64,000 bases of DNA from Aliamphritea hakodatensis (GTDB lineage: Bacteria; Pseudomonadota; Gammaproteobacteria; Pseudomonadales; Balneatricaceae). Below are positions 24,637 to 32,061 of this stretch, piece by piece. The translations under genes were made by a program, and so were the position numbers. Numbering within the stretch: the stretch's first letter is position 1; every line of letters begins with the position of its first letter. The notes below the pieces were generated by a model. The model searched no databases, was not told the DNA's origin, and was given only the letters and a program-made list of their open reading frames with translations. The stretch is taken from assembly GCF_024347195.1 (NCBI RefSeq), contig NZ_AP025281.1:4030001-4094000 (forward strand), read 5' to 3'.

Positions 24637-24820
24637 TGCTCGTAAGTAATCAGTAATACCTCTCACCTCACCGGGAATTTACTGAGAGAAAGTGTCTGAT
24701 TTGGCCAGGCACTTTCTCAACCACTTACCTGCAACGGTAATGACTCTGGCAGGTTATTACCGTTAGCAATAGGCTCTTGTCATAAGTATTTTTACCGGGT
24801 GCTTGCACCCGGTTTTTTTT
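24637..24820 (+). ncRNA. candidate Fur-repressed small RNA, copy B
   Basis: A predicted transcript of about 184 nt, a diverged duplicate of copy A. Helix 1 is CAGTAA/TTACTG (24651-24656 with 24679-24684), around the same C-rich loop core. Helix 2 is GAAAGTGTCTG/CAGGCACTTTC (24688-24698 with 24706-24716). Helix 3 is AACGGTAAT/ATTACCGTT (24733-24741 with 24756-24764). Helix 4 is the terminator. Compared with copy A, helices 1, 3 and 4 each carry a two-sided change that keeps pairing (C-G to U-A, U-G to A-U, A-U to G-C). That argues strongly for a folded RNA product under selection. The loop seed and the stretch GGCTCTTGTCATAAGTATTT before the terminator are identical in both. Confidence 0.78.
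24794..24820 (+). terminator. intrinsic terminator of sRNA copy B
   Basis: ACCGGGTGC and GCACCCGGT (24794-24802 and 24805-24813) form the stem, followed by a T-run to 24820. The stem differs from copy A by a paired A-U to G-C change. Confidence 0.93.
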
Positions 24821-24880
24821 CGCCTGAAATCCTCCCATCTCCCCTCCTGTAGCAACAGATCCGGAAAACAATCACGGGCG

Positions 24881-24936
24881 GAGAAGCAGAGAAGCAGAGA
24901 AGCAGAGAAGCAGAGAAGCAGAGAAGCAGAGAAGCT
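24881..24936. repeat. octanucleotide tandem repeat, seven copies
   Basis: GAGAAGCA repeated six times exactly, then GAGAAGCT: 56 bases in all. It lies in the non-coding space between sRNA copy B and the terminator of the small peptide gene. Such arrays vary in length by polymerase slippage. Confidence 0.97.
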
Positions 24937-24940
24937 GATA

Positions 24941-24977
24941 TAAAATAAAAGGCACCTGAAGCTAGACTTCAGATGCC
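24941..24977 (-). terminator. intrinsic terminator of the 30-residue peptide gene
   Basis: On the minus strand AGGCATCTGAAG and CTTCAGGTGCCT pair as a 12-bp stem (one G-U) with a TCTA loop, followed by TTTTATTTTA. It starts 8 bases after the peptide stop codon. Confidence 0.88.
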
Positions 24978-24984
24978 TCTAATA

Positions 24985-25077
24985 TCAAATCAGCATTAAT
25001 AACAGCAGCGTTGTCGCAATAGCAGTTACAACAGGAAAGCTAAGGACAGAAGTAATCGCCTGTGTATTGAAACTCAT
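24985..25077 (-). CDS. 30-residue hydrophobic peptide under a Fur box
   Basis: A complete short gene: GGAGG (25084-25088) six bases before ATG 25077, 30 codons, TGA, then a strong terminator. The peptide starts MSFNTQAITSVLSFPVV and ends TTLLLLMLI, so it is mostly one membrane-spanning helix with a short polar N-terminus and no charged residue. It has its own promoter and Fur box (25107-25150), so it should be made when iron is scarce. It might act as a small regulator of an iron transporter or as a membrane stress peptide; I know no homologue and give no function. Dual-function RNA is another possibility. Its compactness and full set of signals argue for a real gene. Confidence 0.72.
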   Translation of the reverse strand: MSFNTQAITSVLSFPVVTAIATTLLLLMLI

Positions 25078-25106
25078 AACAACCTCCATGCTTAAAATCA
25101 GAGGCT

Positions 25107-25150
25107 ATGATAACGACAAACTACCCACATGTAAATGATAATGATTATTA
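25107..25150 (-). promoter_or_regulatory. Fur box and promoter of the small peptide gene
   Basis: On the minus strand TTTACA (25130-25135), a 17-base spacer, and TATCAT (25107-25112). A 7-1-7 Fur box, TGATAATGATTATTA on the plus strand (one mismatch), occupies 25136-25150, directly next to the -35. Confidence 0.78.
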
Positions 25151-25187
25151 TAAAGAATAACGGATTACCGTTTATCCTCTGTAAGCA

Positions 25188-27440
25188 TCATGACACAAGC
25201 TCTGCATTCAGGTTTTGCGAAATCTCAGCTTCAAGCCCGGGCAAAATAAACGCTTCAGGTAGCGGCCTGCTATAAAGGTAGCCCTGCGCCTGATCGCAAT
25301 TAAGCTCCATCAGCAATGCCCGCTCTTCTTCCGTTTCCACACCCTCTGCAATAACGGACATACGTAAAGCATGTCCCATCTGCAGAGACGCCTTAACGAT
25401 CTGCAAACTGGAATTGTCGTTGGTGATCTCGCGGATAAAGCCCTGGTCCAGCTTCAGCTTATCAACCGGCAGGTTCTTCAGATACAACAGTGAGGAGAAA
25501 CCGGTACCGAAATCATCGATCGCAAACTGTACACCCTTTTCATTCAGCGCCAGCATTGTTTCTTTGGCCTGTGATAAGTCTCCCATGAAAAGAGACTCTG
25601 TAATCTCAAGCTCAAGGGAGCGAGCTGATAAACCCGTCTCTTCCAGCGTGCTGAGCACTTTTTCAACAAAATCAGGCTCAACAAACTGCTTCACTGAAAC
25701 GTTTACCGCGACACGCTCAAACTCAACACCCTGCCGCTGCCACTGTACCGCCTGCCTGCAGGCCATACCCAGCACCTGATCACCCAGGGTAATCATCATG
25801 CCTTCTTTCTCAGCGATTTCGACGAAGATATTCGGCGGGATACGCCCTTTTTCCGGGTGGTTCCAGCGAACAAGCGCCTCAAAACCACAGATCTTTCCAC
25901 TGCCCATTACCAGTTGTGGCTGATATTCAAGGTACAGCTGCTTATTATCCAGCGCCTCACGCAATGCCGATGCCAGTGCCTGCCGTTCGTTCATCTGCGC
26001 AGTCATTTCCGCACAATAGAACATATACCCGCCAGGGTTTACCTCTTTGGCACGGTGCAACGCCAGATCAGCGTATTCAAGCACCGCCAGCGTATCCAGT
26101 GCACCTTCATGATTACTGGCAATCCCCACAGAAGACGTAATTGTGAGGCTTTGATCTCCGTGAGACATTGGCTTACTCACTTCAGCAATCAGTATCTCAA
26201 CAAGGTTTTTCAGCGACCCCTGATTATTGTCACCGGGAATAAACACGGCAAACTCATCACCACTGATCCGGGCAACTTCACAACCAGCTTCAAGACGACT
26301 CTGAATGCGCTCAGCAACCCGTTTGAGCATATAATCACCCACTTTATGTCCCAGTGAGTCATTGATCAGCCTGAATGCATCAAGCCCGAACAGTAATAAT
26401 GCAAACGCTGGTGCCTTCTCTCCCACGGCATCAAGGTCCTGCAGCATATCCTTAAAATACTGACGGTTACGCACCCCGGTAAGATCATCATGAAACGCCA
26501 GATAGCGTACTTCTTCCTCTATCTTCTGGCGGCTTTTAACTTCTTTTTTCAGGCTGCGGTTCCACAGAAACAGACCCGCCAAACCAACCACCAGCAATGC
26601 CAGTACTAACCACAAAACGCCCTCCTTGACCTTGCCGATATCAACCCGCAGGCTGTCCTCCGGCTTCAGCCACTCCTGGCTGAAACGGTCTGCTGTTGCA
26701 GCCGGAATTGCTGCTAACCCTTTACTTAATAGCTGATGGAGCATCTGCGCATCAATACCGGTTGCAAAAGACACCCGGTAATCAAACCCAACATCGCCAA
26801 CAATGCTCAGGTTATTTATGCCCTGCTGCAGCGAATACTGATACCCGCCGGAAGGATACGCGCCCACCCCGGCCACTTCACCGGTCACCAGCAAATCAAA
26901 CGACTCTTTAATATCTCCGGACTCTACCAACTCAATCCGGGGATAATTTTTACGAATAAATTCCGCCAGTGCAGTATCGGCCCGCACGGAAAACTTCATC
27001 CCGGCAAAGTCAGCCATTTCGGCGGTATCAAACAACTCTTTACGGGTAAAAATCTTATTCGGCAAATACGCGTAACTGGGCGTAAAACGCAGATATTTCT
27101 CCCGCTCCACTGTTTTGGCAATGCCAAAAATCACATCGATCTCACCGGCACGCATCGCTGACATCATCGCGCTGTAAGAATCGAACTTGATATAGTTAAA
27201 CGGTGTTTCCAGCTGCGTTTCTATCTCCCGCAGGAAATCCACTGAAAGACCTTCAATCCCGCCGTCATCAGCCAGAACTGTTAAATAAGGCGGCACAACC
27301 GCCAGACCAATGCGCACCGGTGCCTGTCTGGCATCCAGCCACGCCTGCTCCTGAGCCGACAAATCAATCTTAGCCGCATTAACCCAGGTAATACTCAGCA
27401 AGCTTAATAACAAGCAACATACTGACAACAATCTAGCCAC
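25188..27440 (-). CDS. SBP_bac_3-GGDEF(degenerate)-EAL membrane protein
   Basis: A 750-residue protein: signal peptide at 1-22, a periplasmic amino-acid-binding-like domain (SBP_bac_3) at 40-258 with APVRIGLAVVPPYLTV and GEIDVIFGIAKTVER, TM at 274-292, GGDEF at 310-475 and EAL at 488-735. The cyclase site is damaged: the metal strand reads LLLFGLDAFRLIND (first Asp is Gly352) and the signature is SGDEF (393-397). The EAL domain looks complete (EALVRW, VNVSVKQ, EITES, DDFGTGFSS, KLDQGF, EGVE, QGYLYS). It is probably a ligand-gated c-di-GMP phosphodiesterase whose binding domain is fused in cis. The following minus-strand unit is the Fur-box peptide gene. Confidence 0.93.
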   Translation of the reverse strand: MARLLSVCCLLLSLLSITWVNAAKIDLSAQEQAWLDARQAPVRIGLAVVPPYLTVLADDGGIEGLSVDFLREIETQLETPFNYIKFDSYSAMMSAMRAGEIDVIFGIAKTVEREKYLRFTPSYAYLPNKIFTRKELFDTAEMADFAGMKFSVRADTALAEFIRKNYPRIELVESGDIKESFDLLVTGEVAGVGAYPSGGYQYSLQQGINNLSIVGDVGFDYRVSFATGIDAQMLHQLLSKGLAAIPAATADRFSQEWLKPEDSLRVDIGKVKEGVLWLVLALLVVGLAGLFLWNRSLKKEVKSRQKIEEEVRYLAFHDDLTGVRNRQYFKDMLQDLDAVGEKAPAFALLLFGLDAFRLINDSLGHKVGDYMLKRVAERIQSRLEAGCEVARISGDEFAVFIPGDNNQGSLKNLVEILIAEVSKPMSHGDQSLTITSSVGIASNHEGALDTLAVLEYADLALHRAKEVNPGGYMFYCAEMTAQMNERQALASALREALDNKQLYLEYQPQLVMGSGKICGFEALVRWNHPEKGRIPPNIFVEIAEKEGMMITLGDQVLGMACRQAVQWQRQGVEFERVAVNVSVKQFVEPDFVEKVLSTLEETGLSARSLELEITESLFMGDLSQAKETMLALNEKGVQFAIDDFGTGFSSLLYLKNLPVDKLKLDQGFIREITNDNSSLQIVKASLQMGHALRMSVIAEGVETEEERALLMELNCDQAQGYLYSRPLPEAFILPGLEAEISQNLNAELVS

Positions 27441-27514
27441 ATCAACTCCCGGCTAACTACATGATTCAACTAAAATAAACTAAAGGACTGTACTCTGGGG
27501 AAAGCCCCCTCTTC

Positions 27515-28408
27515 TTACAAGGCTTTTCTCAGCCACTTCCCAACAATACCTGTCAGTTTGGGAGGTGATTGCAAAGGTAACATATGCCCCTCCCCGGAAA
27601 CAGTTATCATTTCTATCTGATGTACAGACTGTTCTGCAACCCTTTTCGCGTAATGAGCCGATAACACCCTATCGTCCTCCCCCTGGATCACCAGCAACCG
27701 GAACGGATATGCCTGACGCATAATCCCGGCCCGGTGACTGAAGAGCCCTGCCAGTGTCCGCAAAGGATAAGCCATGACCAGCAGAGGATCATGCTCTAAC
27801 AACGCCTGCGCCGGATGACCACTGATCAGCTGCCTGAAGTTCAGCACATTGTGTAAGGGTACCGGCCACTGTGGAAGCCACTGAGCACTCCCCCGAATCC
27901 ATTGCCAGCCCCAGAAATGCCACCAGTCCGGCGGGACTTCTGTCACCAGCAATGTCTGACAGATAACGGCCTGAATTCTCGGATCATGCTCTGCCGCAGC
28001 AAGCGCCAGCATCCCCCCAACAGAGTGTCCAAAAGCAACTTTTGGCCCACTGAACTCATCCTCCAGCACATCAAGAATCTGCGATGTGATCCGCTGTACA
28101 TCTTCCGGCAGATAACTGCCTGCGGTACCGCCGGAATACCCATGCCCGGGAGGATCAACCCCCACCACATTAAATCCCTGCTCAGCCAGCGAGGCTAACA
28201 ATCCGGCATAAAGCTCTGCATACGCAGACAACCCCGGAAAAAAAATAACCAGAGGATCTGATGCCGATGCCGACCGGTACAGTTCACAGCGAATATCAGC
28301 ATTCGTCAGTTGCAGACATTCACGTTGCTGCAACGCACGGGTATTACCCAGCGCAGCATGAAGCTGACGGTAAAAATCATCGTTTCCGGCACGGGCTGCA
28401 AGGGTCAT
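27515..28408 (-). CDS. alpha/beta-fold hydrolase
   Basis: A 297-residue cytosolic serine hydrolase. The oxyanion region is LVIFFPGLSAYAELY, the Gly-rich turn is VVGVDPPGHGYSGG, the nucleophile elbow is GHSVGG, the acid is in LVIQGEDDRVL and the catalytic His is in VSGEGHMLPLQSP. A complete triad is therefore visible. The overall layout resembles monoglyceride lipase/esterase-type hydrolases, but the substrate is not identifiable. It begins 12 bases after the mutM stop on the same strand and may be cotranscribed with it. Confidence 0.85.
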   Translation of the reverse strand: MTLAARAGNDDFYRQLHAALGNTRALQQRECLQLTNADIRCELYRSASASDPLVIFFPGLSAYAELYAGLLASLAEQGFNVVGVDPPGHGYSGGTAGSYLPEDVQRITSQILDVLEDEFSGPKVAFGHSVGGMLALAAAEHDPRIQAVICQTLLVTEVPPDWWHFWGWQWIRGSAQWLPQWPVPLHNVLNFRQLISGHPAQALLEHDPLLVMAYPLRTLAGLFSHRAGIMRQAYPFRLLVIQGEDDRVLSAHYAKRVAEQSVHQIEMITVSGEGHMLPLQSPPKLTGIVGKWLRKAL

Positions 28409-28420
28409 AGTCGGCTCCTG

Positions 28421-29233
28421 CTAACGCTGACAATTCGGACAAAATACCGTACTGCGCTGTCCCAGACGAATCTCTGTTAAGGGCGCATCACACCGGACAC
28501 AGGCCTCACCGCCTCGCCCGTACACCGACAGCTCCTGCTTGAAATAACCGGGCTTTCCGTCTCCGCCGATAAAATCCTTCAGGGTAGTACCGCCCTGCGC
28601 GATGGCCGCCGCCAGGATCCGTTTAATTTCGGTTACCAACTGCGCTATACGCTGCCGCGAAATACGACCTGCCGCCCGCTTCGGATGGATACCGGCAGCA
28701 AACAGCGCCTCATTGGCGTATATATTCCCCACCCCGACAACCACAGCCGAATTCATAACCAGCTGTTTGATGGCCACCTTACGTCCGGCACAGGCAGCCT
28801 GTAAATGATCCGCATCAAATGCATCACTTAATGGTTCCGGCCCCAGCTTAACCAACAACTCGTGCTGCTCTCCCCTGGGCTGCCACAACAGAGACCCAAA
28901 GCGGCGCGGGTCCGTCAGCCGCAGTGCCATGCCGTTTTTCAGCACCAGATCCACGTGATCATGATAGGCCGGAGGCTGATCTGCTGAGACCATATATAAA
29001 CTGCCAGACATGCCAAGATGGTACATCGCCGCGCCCTGATCAGTATTCAGAAGCAGATACTTACCCCGCCGCTGTACCGACTCAATCACCTTTCCTTTCA
29101 GCCAGCCAGACAACTGCTCCGGAACCGGCCAGCGCAACTTTGGCTGCCGGACGATCAGCTGATCAATCTCTTGCCCCACAATATGAGGCTCTATACCCCG
29201 ACGGGTCGTTTCTACCTCAGGTAACTCCGGCAT
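28421..29233 (-). CDS. mutM: bifunctional DNA-formamidopyrimidine glycosylase/AP lyase
   Basis: A 270-residue repair enzyme that removes 8-oxoguanine and formamidopyrimidines. The mature N-terminus is PELPEVETTRRGIEPH with catalytic Pro2 and Glu3, which fixes the start at ATG 29233; an in-frame ATG four codons upstream would bury the catalytic proline. Lys in GKYLLL, the H2TH region VGNIYANEALFAAGIHP and a C-terminal zinc finger (CVRCDAPLTEI then FCPNC) are all present. It lies downstream of rpmB-rpmG, a common gene order, separated from them by a terminator. Confidence 0.97.
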   Translation of the reverse strand: MPELPEVETTRRGIEPHIVGQEIDQLIVRQPKLRWPVPEQLSGWLKGKVIESVQRRGKYLLLNTDQGAAMYHLGMSGSLYMVSADQPPAYHDHVDLVLKNGMALRLTDPRRFGSLLWQPRGEQHELLVKLGPEPLSDAFDADHLQAACAGRKVAIKQLVMNSAVVVGVGNIYANEALFAAGIHPKRAAGRISRQRIAQLVTEIKRILAAAIAQGGTTLKDFIGGDGKPGYFKQELSVYGRGGEACVRCDAPLTEIRLGQRSTVFCPNCQR

Positions 29234-29305
29234 GATTTTTCCCAATTAAGATTAAACGCTGCAGCCAACTCTACTACAGCTGATATGTGGCACAAACGGC
29301 AGACG

Positions 29306-29335
29306 AAAAAAAAACCGGACAGGCCGGGTTTTTCT
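29306..29335 (-). terminator. terminator after rpmG
   Basis: On the minus strand AAAAACCCGG, loop CCTGT, CCGGTTTTT (one bulged C), followed by more T. It starts 16 bases after the rpmG stop. Confidence 0.8.
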
Positions 29336-29350
29336 TTCAGTAGCAAGATC

Positions 29351-29506
29351 TTACTTGATCTTAGCTTCTTTATACATAACGTGCTGACGAACAACAGGAT
29401 CGTACTTCTTCATTTCCAGCTTATCCGGAGTCGTACGCTTGTTCTTAGTAGTCGTGTAAAAGTGACCAGTTTTTGCAGATGAAACCATCTTAATCTTATC
29501 GCGCAT
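29351..29506 (-). CDS. rpmG: 50S ribosomal protein L33
   Basis: A 51-residue ribosomal protein of the zinc-free type: it starts MRDKIKMVSSAKTGHFYTTT and ends YKEAKIK, with no cysteines. AAGGAGCAGT lies just before the start at 29506. It follows rpmB by 11 bases, the standard order, and is followed by a terminator. Confidence 0.97.
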   Translation of the reverse strand: MRDKIKMVSSAKTGHFYTTTKNKRTTPDKLEMKKYDPVVRQHVMYKEAKIK

Positions 29507-29517
29507 GAGACTGCTCC

Positions 29518-29754
29518 TTAAACCTTGATGCCGTTCTTACGAACGTCTACCAGCACAGCATCGATACCTTTCTTATCGATGATACGCATACCTTTAGAAG
29601 AAACGCGCAGACGTACAAACTTCTGCTCGCTCTCAACCCAGAAGCGGTGCCAGTGCAGGTTTGGCAGGAAACGACGACGGGTTCTGTTCAGTGCGTGGGA
29701 AACATTGTTTCCTGTTACAGGACGCTTACCTGTAACCATGCAAACTCGAGACAT
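29518..29754 (-). CDS. rpmB: 50S ribosomal protein L28
   Basis: A 78-residue ribosomal protein with the family pattern MSRVCMVTGKRPVTGNNVSH, NRTRRRFLPNLHWHRFW and a C-terminal KKGIDAVLVDVRKNG. Its single Cys means it is the zinc-free form. It heads the rpmB-rpmG operon. On the minus strand a TAAAAT -10-like element followed by GCGCGC lies at 29895-29900, about 140 bases upstream, with no convincing -35. Confidence 0.98.
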   Translation of the reverse strand: MSRVCMVTGKRPVTGNNVSHALNRTRRRFLPNLHWHRFWVESEQKFVRLRVSSKGMRIIDKKGIDAVLVDVRKNGIKV

Positions 29755-29936
29755 GTTAAATACCTTTTTCTGTAATCATTGCCTTCGCAGGCCGTTAACC
29801 CCTATCCGATGCTTATCAACCGGTGAAAACTTACCGGCTTCAGGCGGAGCGTCTGTACCAGACATAATCCCATACCATGGATAGAAGAGCGCGCATTTTA
29901 CAGAAAATAAATCCCATAAGCCAGTGCTATATGTAT

Positions 29937-30635
29937 TTATTTATCGGGGATCGCTGACGGGTAAAACAGCCCCCGCTCCGCCATCGAAACCACCTCTGAA
30001 GCGCCGATCACCATATGATCCAGTAAGCGCACATCCACCAGCAACAACGCCTGCTGCAGATGCCGGGTAATATCCACATCCGCATCACTGGGCTCAGCCA
30101 CCCCGGAAGGATGGTTATGACAGATAATAAGTGCCGCAGCATTATGCTTTAAAGCCAGCTTCACCACCTCCCGGGGATGCACACTGGCGCTGTCAATCGT
30201 GCCGTAGAACAGCTCTTTAAAGCAGATAACCCGGTGCCGGCTGTCCAACAGCAACGCCGCAAACACTTCCTGTGAATAATGTCGCAACCGGTTCCCCAGA
30301 TACTCTTTCACCTCCCGGGGAGAATCCAGGACCGAACTGCGCACCAGCGCTTCACCCTGAATACGCAGGCTGATCTGTAAGGCCGCCTGCAGCTGAACAT
30401 ACTTTGCAGTGCCGATGCCTTTCACCGCGCACAAATCTTTCTGCGAAGCCCCGGCAACACCGGCTAAGCTGCCGAACTCTCTTAACAATTCGCGGGCCAT
30501 ATCTACGGCACTGCTGCCGGAAATACCGGTACGCAGAAAAATCGCCAGCAACTCCGCATCCGAGAGCGAACCGGCCCCTTTGTGTAATAACTTTTCCCGC
30601 GGACGCTCCTGCGCCGGCCAGTCTGTAATCGCCAT
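29937..30635 (-). CDS. radC: RadC/JAB-domain protein (YicR-like)
   Basis: A 232-residue protein. The N-terminal helix-hairpin-helix region contains DLCAVKGIGTAKYVQLQAAL, and the C-terminal JAB1/MPN domain has the metalloprotease-like motif HNHPSGVAEPSDAD. Despite its name, RadC is not clearly a DNA repair protein in vivo and its activity is unknown. ATG 30635 is chosen because AGGAGAG lies before it and the family begins MAITDWP; the longer frame to 30713 runs into the divergent coaBC promoter area. The gene is divergent from coaBC, as in most gammaproteobacteria. Confidence 0.92.
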   Translation of the reverse strand: MAITDWPAQERPREKLLHKGAGSLSDAELLAIFLRTGISGSSAVDMARELLREFGSLAGVAGASQKDLCAVKGIGTAKYVQLQAALQISLRIQGEALVRSSVLDSPREVKEYLGNRLRHYSQEVFAALLLDSRHRVICFKELFYGTIDSASVHPREVVKLALKHNAAALIICHNHPSGVAEPSDADVDITRHLQQALLLVDVRLLDHMVIGASEVVSMAERGLFYPSAIPDK

Positions 30636-30766
30636 CCCTGCTCTCCTGACTGTTATACATCCCTGTATCATTTGACCGGCCCGCGCTGGCATGCAGAGCA
30701 ACCGGTTACTCATACCCTAATAGGGCCATCGGGAAAAACCAACCGCTATTCCCCCCTCCGATGTAT

Positions 30767-30784
30767 TTATTGCACCTGCAATAA
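30767..30784. promoter_or_regulatory. perfect palindrome between radC and coaBC
   Basis: TTATTGCA-CC-TGCAATAA, an 8-2-8 perfect inverted repeat 70 bases before the coaBC start. It is the right size for a dimeric regulator. No known consensus is claimed. Confidence 0.5.
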
Positions 30785-30853
30785 GTGGTATCTTTGTCGG
30801 CCTTTTCAGACGCAGTTTGCGTCAATAGCTAGCAACGGTGGTCGCTCAAGGGT

Positions 30854-32056
30854 ATGCACAGACTCACTAACCGACAGATTATTTTAGGTATAACCGGCGG
30901 TATTGCGGCGTATAAAAGCGCTGAACTGACCCGGATTCTGAAAACCCACGGCGCCGATGTCAGGATCGTCATGACCCCTGCGGCCTGTGAATTTATTACC
31001 CCGCTGACCCTGCAGGCACTTTCCGGCCATGCTGTTCATCAGCATATTCTCGACCCGGAAGCAGAAGCTGGCATGGGCCATATCGAACTGGCCAAATGGG
31101 CAGATATGATTCTGATCGCCCCCGCCAGTGCCGACTTTATGGCCCGCCTGAACAGCGGCATGGGTAACGACCTGCTCAGCACGATTTGTCTGGCCAGTGA
31201 AGCCCCGGTTGTCCTCGCGCCTGCCATGAATCAGGCCATGTGGCGTGATGTTCAGACACAGCAAAACGCCACCGATCTGCAAAACAAGAATATCCGTCTG
31301 CTGGGCCCCGGTGTGGGCGATCAGGCCTGTGGCGACAACGGCCCCGGCCGAATGCTCGAACCACTGGAAATTGCCAGCCAGGCAGCGGCGCTGTTTGAAC
31401 AGGGCTCACTGGCCGGCAAACAGGTATTCATTACTGCCGGCCCGACCCGGGAAGCACTGGACCCGGTCCGTTACATCAGTAACCACAGCTCCGGTAAAAT
31501 GGGCTATGCGCTGGCCGCCGCCGCGGCAGATGCCGGTGCACGGGTAAAACTGATCAGCGGGCCGGTTAACCTTGAAGCTCCGGCACGCTGTGAACGGGTT
31601 CAGGTTGAAAGCGCTCAGCAAATGCTGGATGCCTCTCTGGACGGCATCAGCGACTGTGACATTTTCATCGCTGCCGCCGCCGTCGCTGATTACCGCCCGG
31701 TATCAGTTGCCGAGCATAAAATGAAAAAAGGCAAAGAAGAGCTGATGGAACTGCATCTGGTGAAAAATCCGGACATTGTCGCCACCATCGCCAGCCAGCC
31801 GGACAATCCTTTCTGTATCGGTTTTGCCGCAGAAACCCAGGACGTTGTCGCTTATGCTCAGGATAAGTTACAGCGTAAGAATCTGGACCTGATCATTGCC
31901 AATGATGTATCCCGCAGTGATATCGGTTTTAACAGCGATGAAAATGCCGTCACTGTCATCAGCAAAACAGCGGCTACCCCCCTGCCACAAACCAGCAAAC
32001 GGTTACTGGCCAAACAACTGATTAACCTGATCGCCGACCAGTACGCCGGAAAGTGA
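30854..32056 (+). CDS. coaBC: bifunctional phosphopantothenoylcysteine decarboxylase/phosphopantothenate-cysteine ligase
   Basis: A 400-residue enzyme for two steps of coenzyme A synthesis. The CoaC half has GITGGIAAYK, the active-site His in MGHIELAKWAD, PAMNQAMW and the catalytic Cys in GDQACGDNGPGRM. The CoaB half has the dimer/nucleotide motif ISNHSSGKMGYALA and the Lys loop MKKGKEEL. It starts the conserved run coaBC-dut-algC-argB-slmA, all plus strand and closely spaced. The start ATG 30854 fits the family N-terminus. Confidence 0.97.
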   Translation: MHRLTNRQIILGITGGIAAYKSAELTRILKTHGADVRIVMTPAACEFITPLTLQALSGHAVHQHILDPEAEAGMGHIELAKWADMILIAPASADFMARLNSGMGNDLLSTICLASEAPVVLAPAMNQAMWRDVQTQQNATDLQNKNIRLLGPGVGDQACGDNGPGRMLEPLEIASQAAALFEQGSLAGKQVFITAGPTREALDPVRYISNHSSGKMGYALAAAAADAGARVKLISGPVNLEAPARCERVQVESAQQMLDASLDGISDCDIFIAAAAVADYRPVSVAEHKMKKGKEELMELHLVKNPDIVATIASQPDNPFCIGFAAETQDVVAYAQDKLQRKNLDLIIANDVSRSDIGFNSDENAVTVISKTAATPLPQTSKRLLAKQLINLIADQYAGK

Positions 32057-32061
32057 ACCCT

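Noticed and set aside
24881..24936. CRISPR-like array
   Set aside because: The unit is only 8 bases with no spacers; it is a simple tandem repeat.
25857..26357. 166-codon plus-strand ORF antisense to the SBP_bac_3-GGDEF-EAL gene
   Set aside because: Shadow of a conserved domain; composition rich in His, Gln and Arg, typical of antisense frames.
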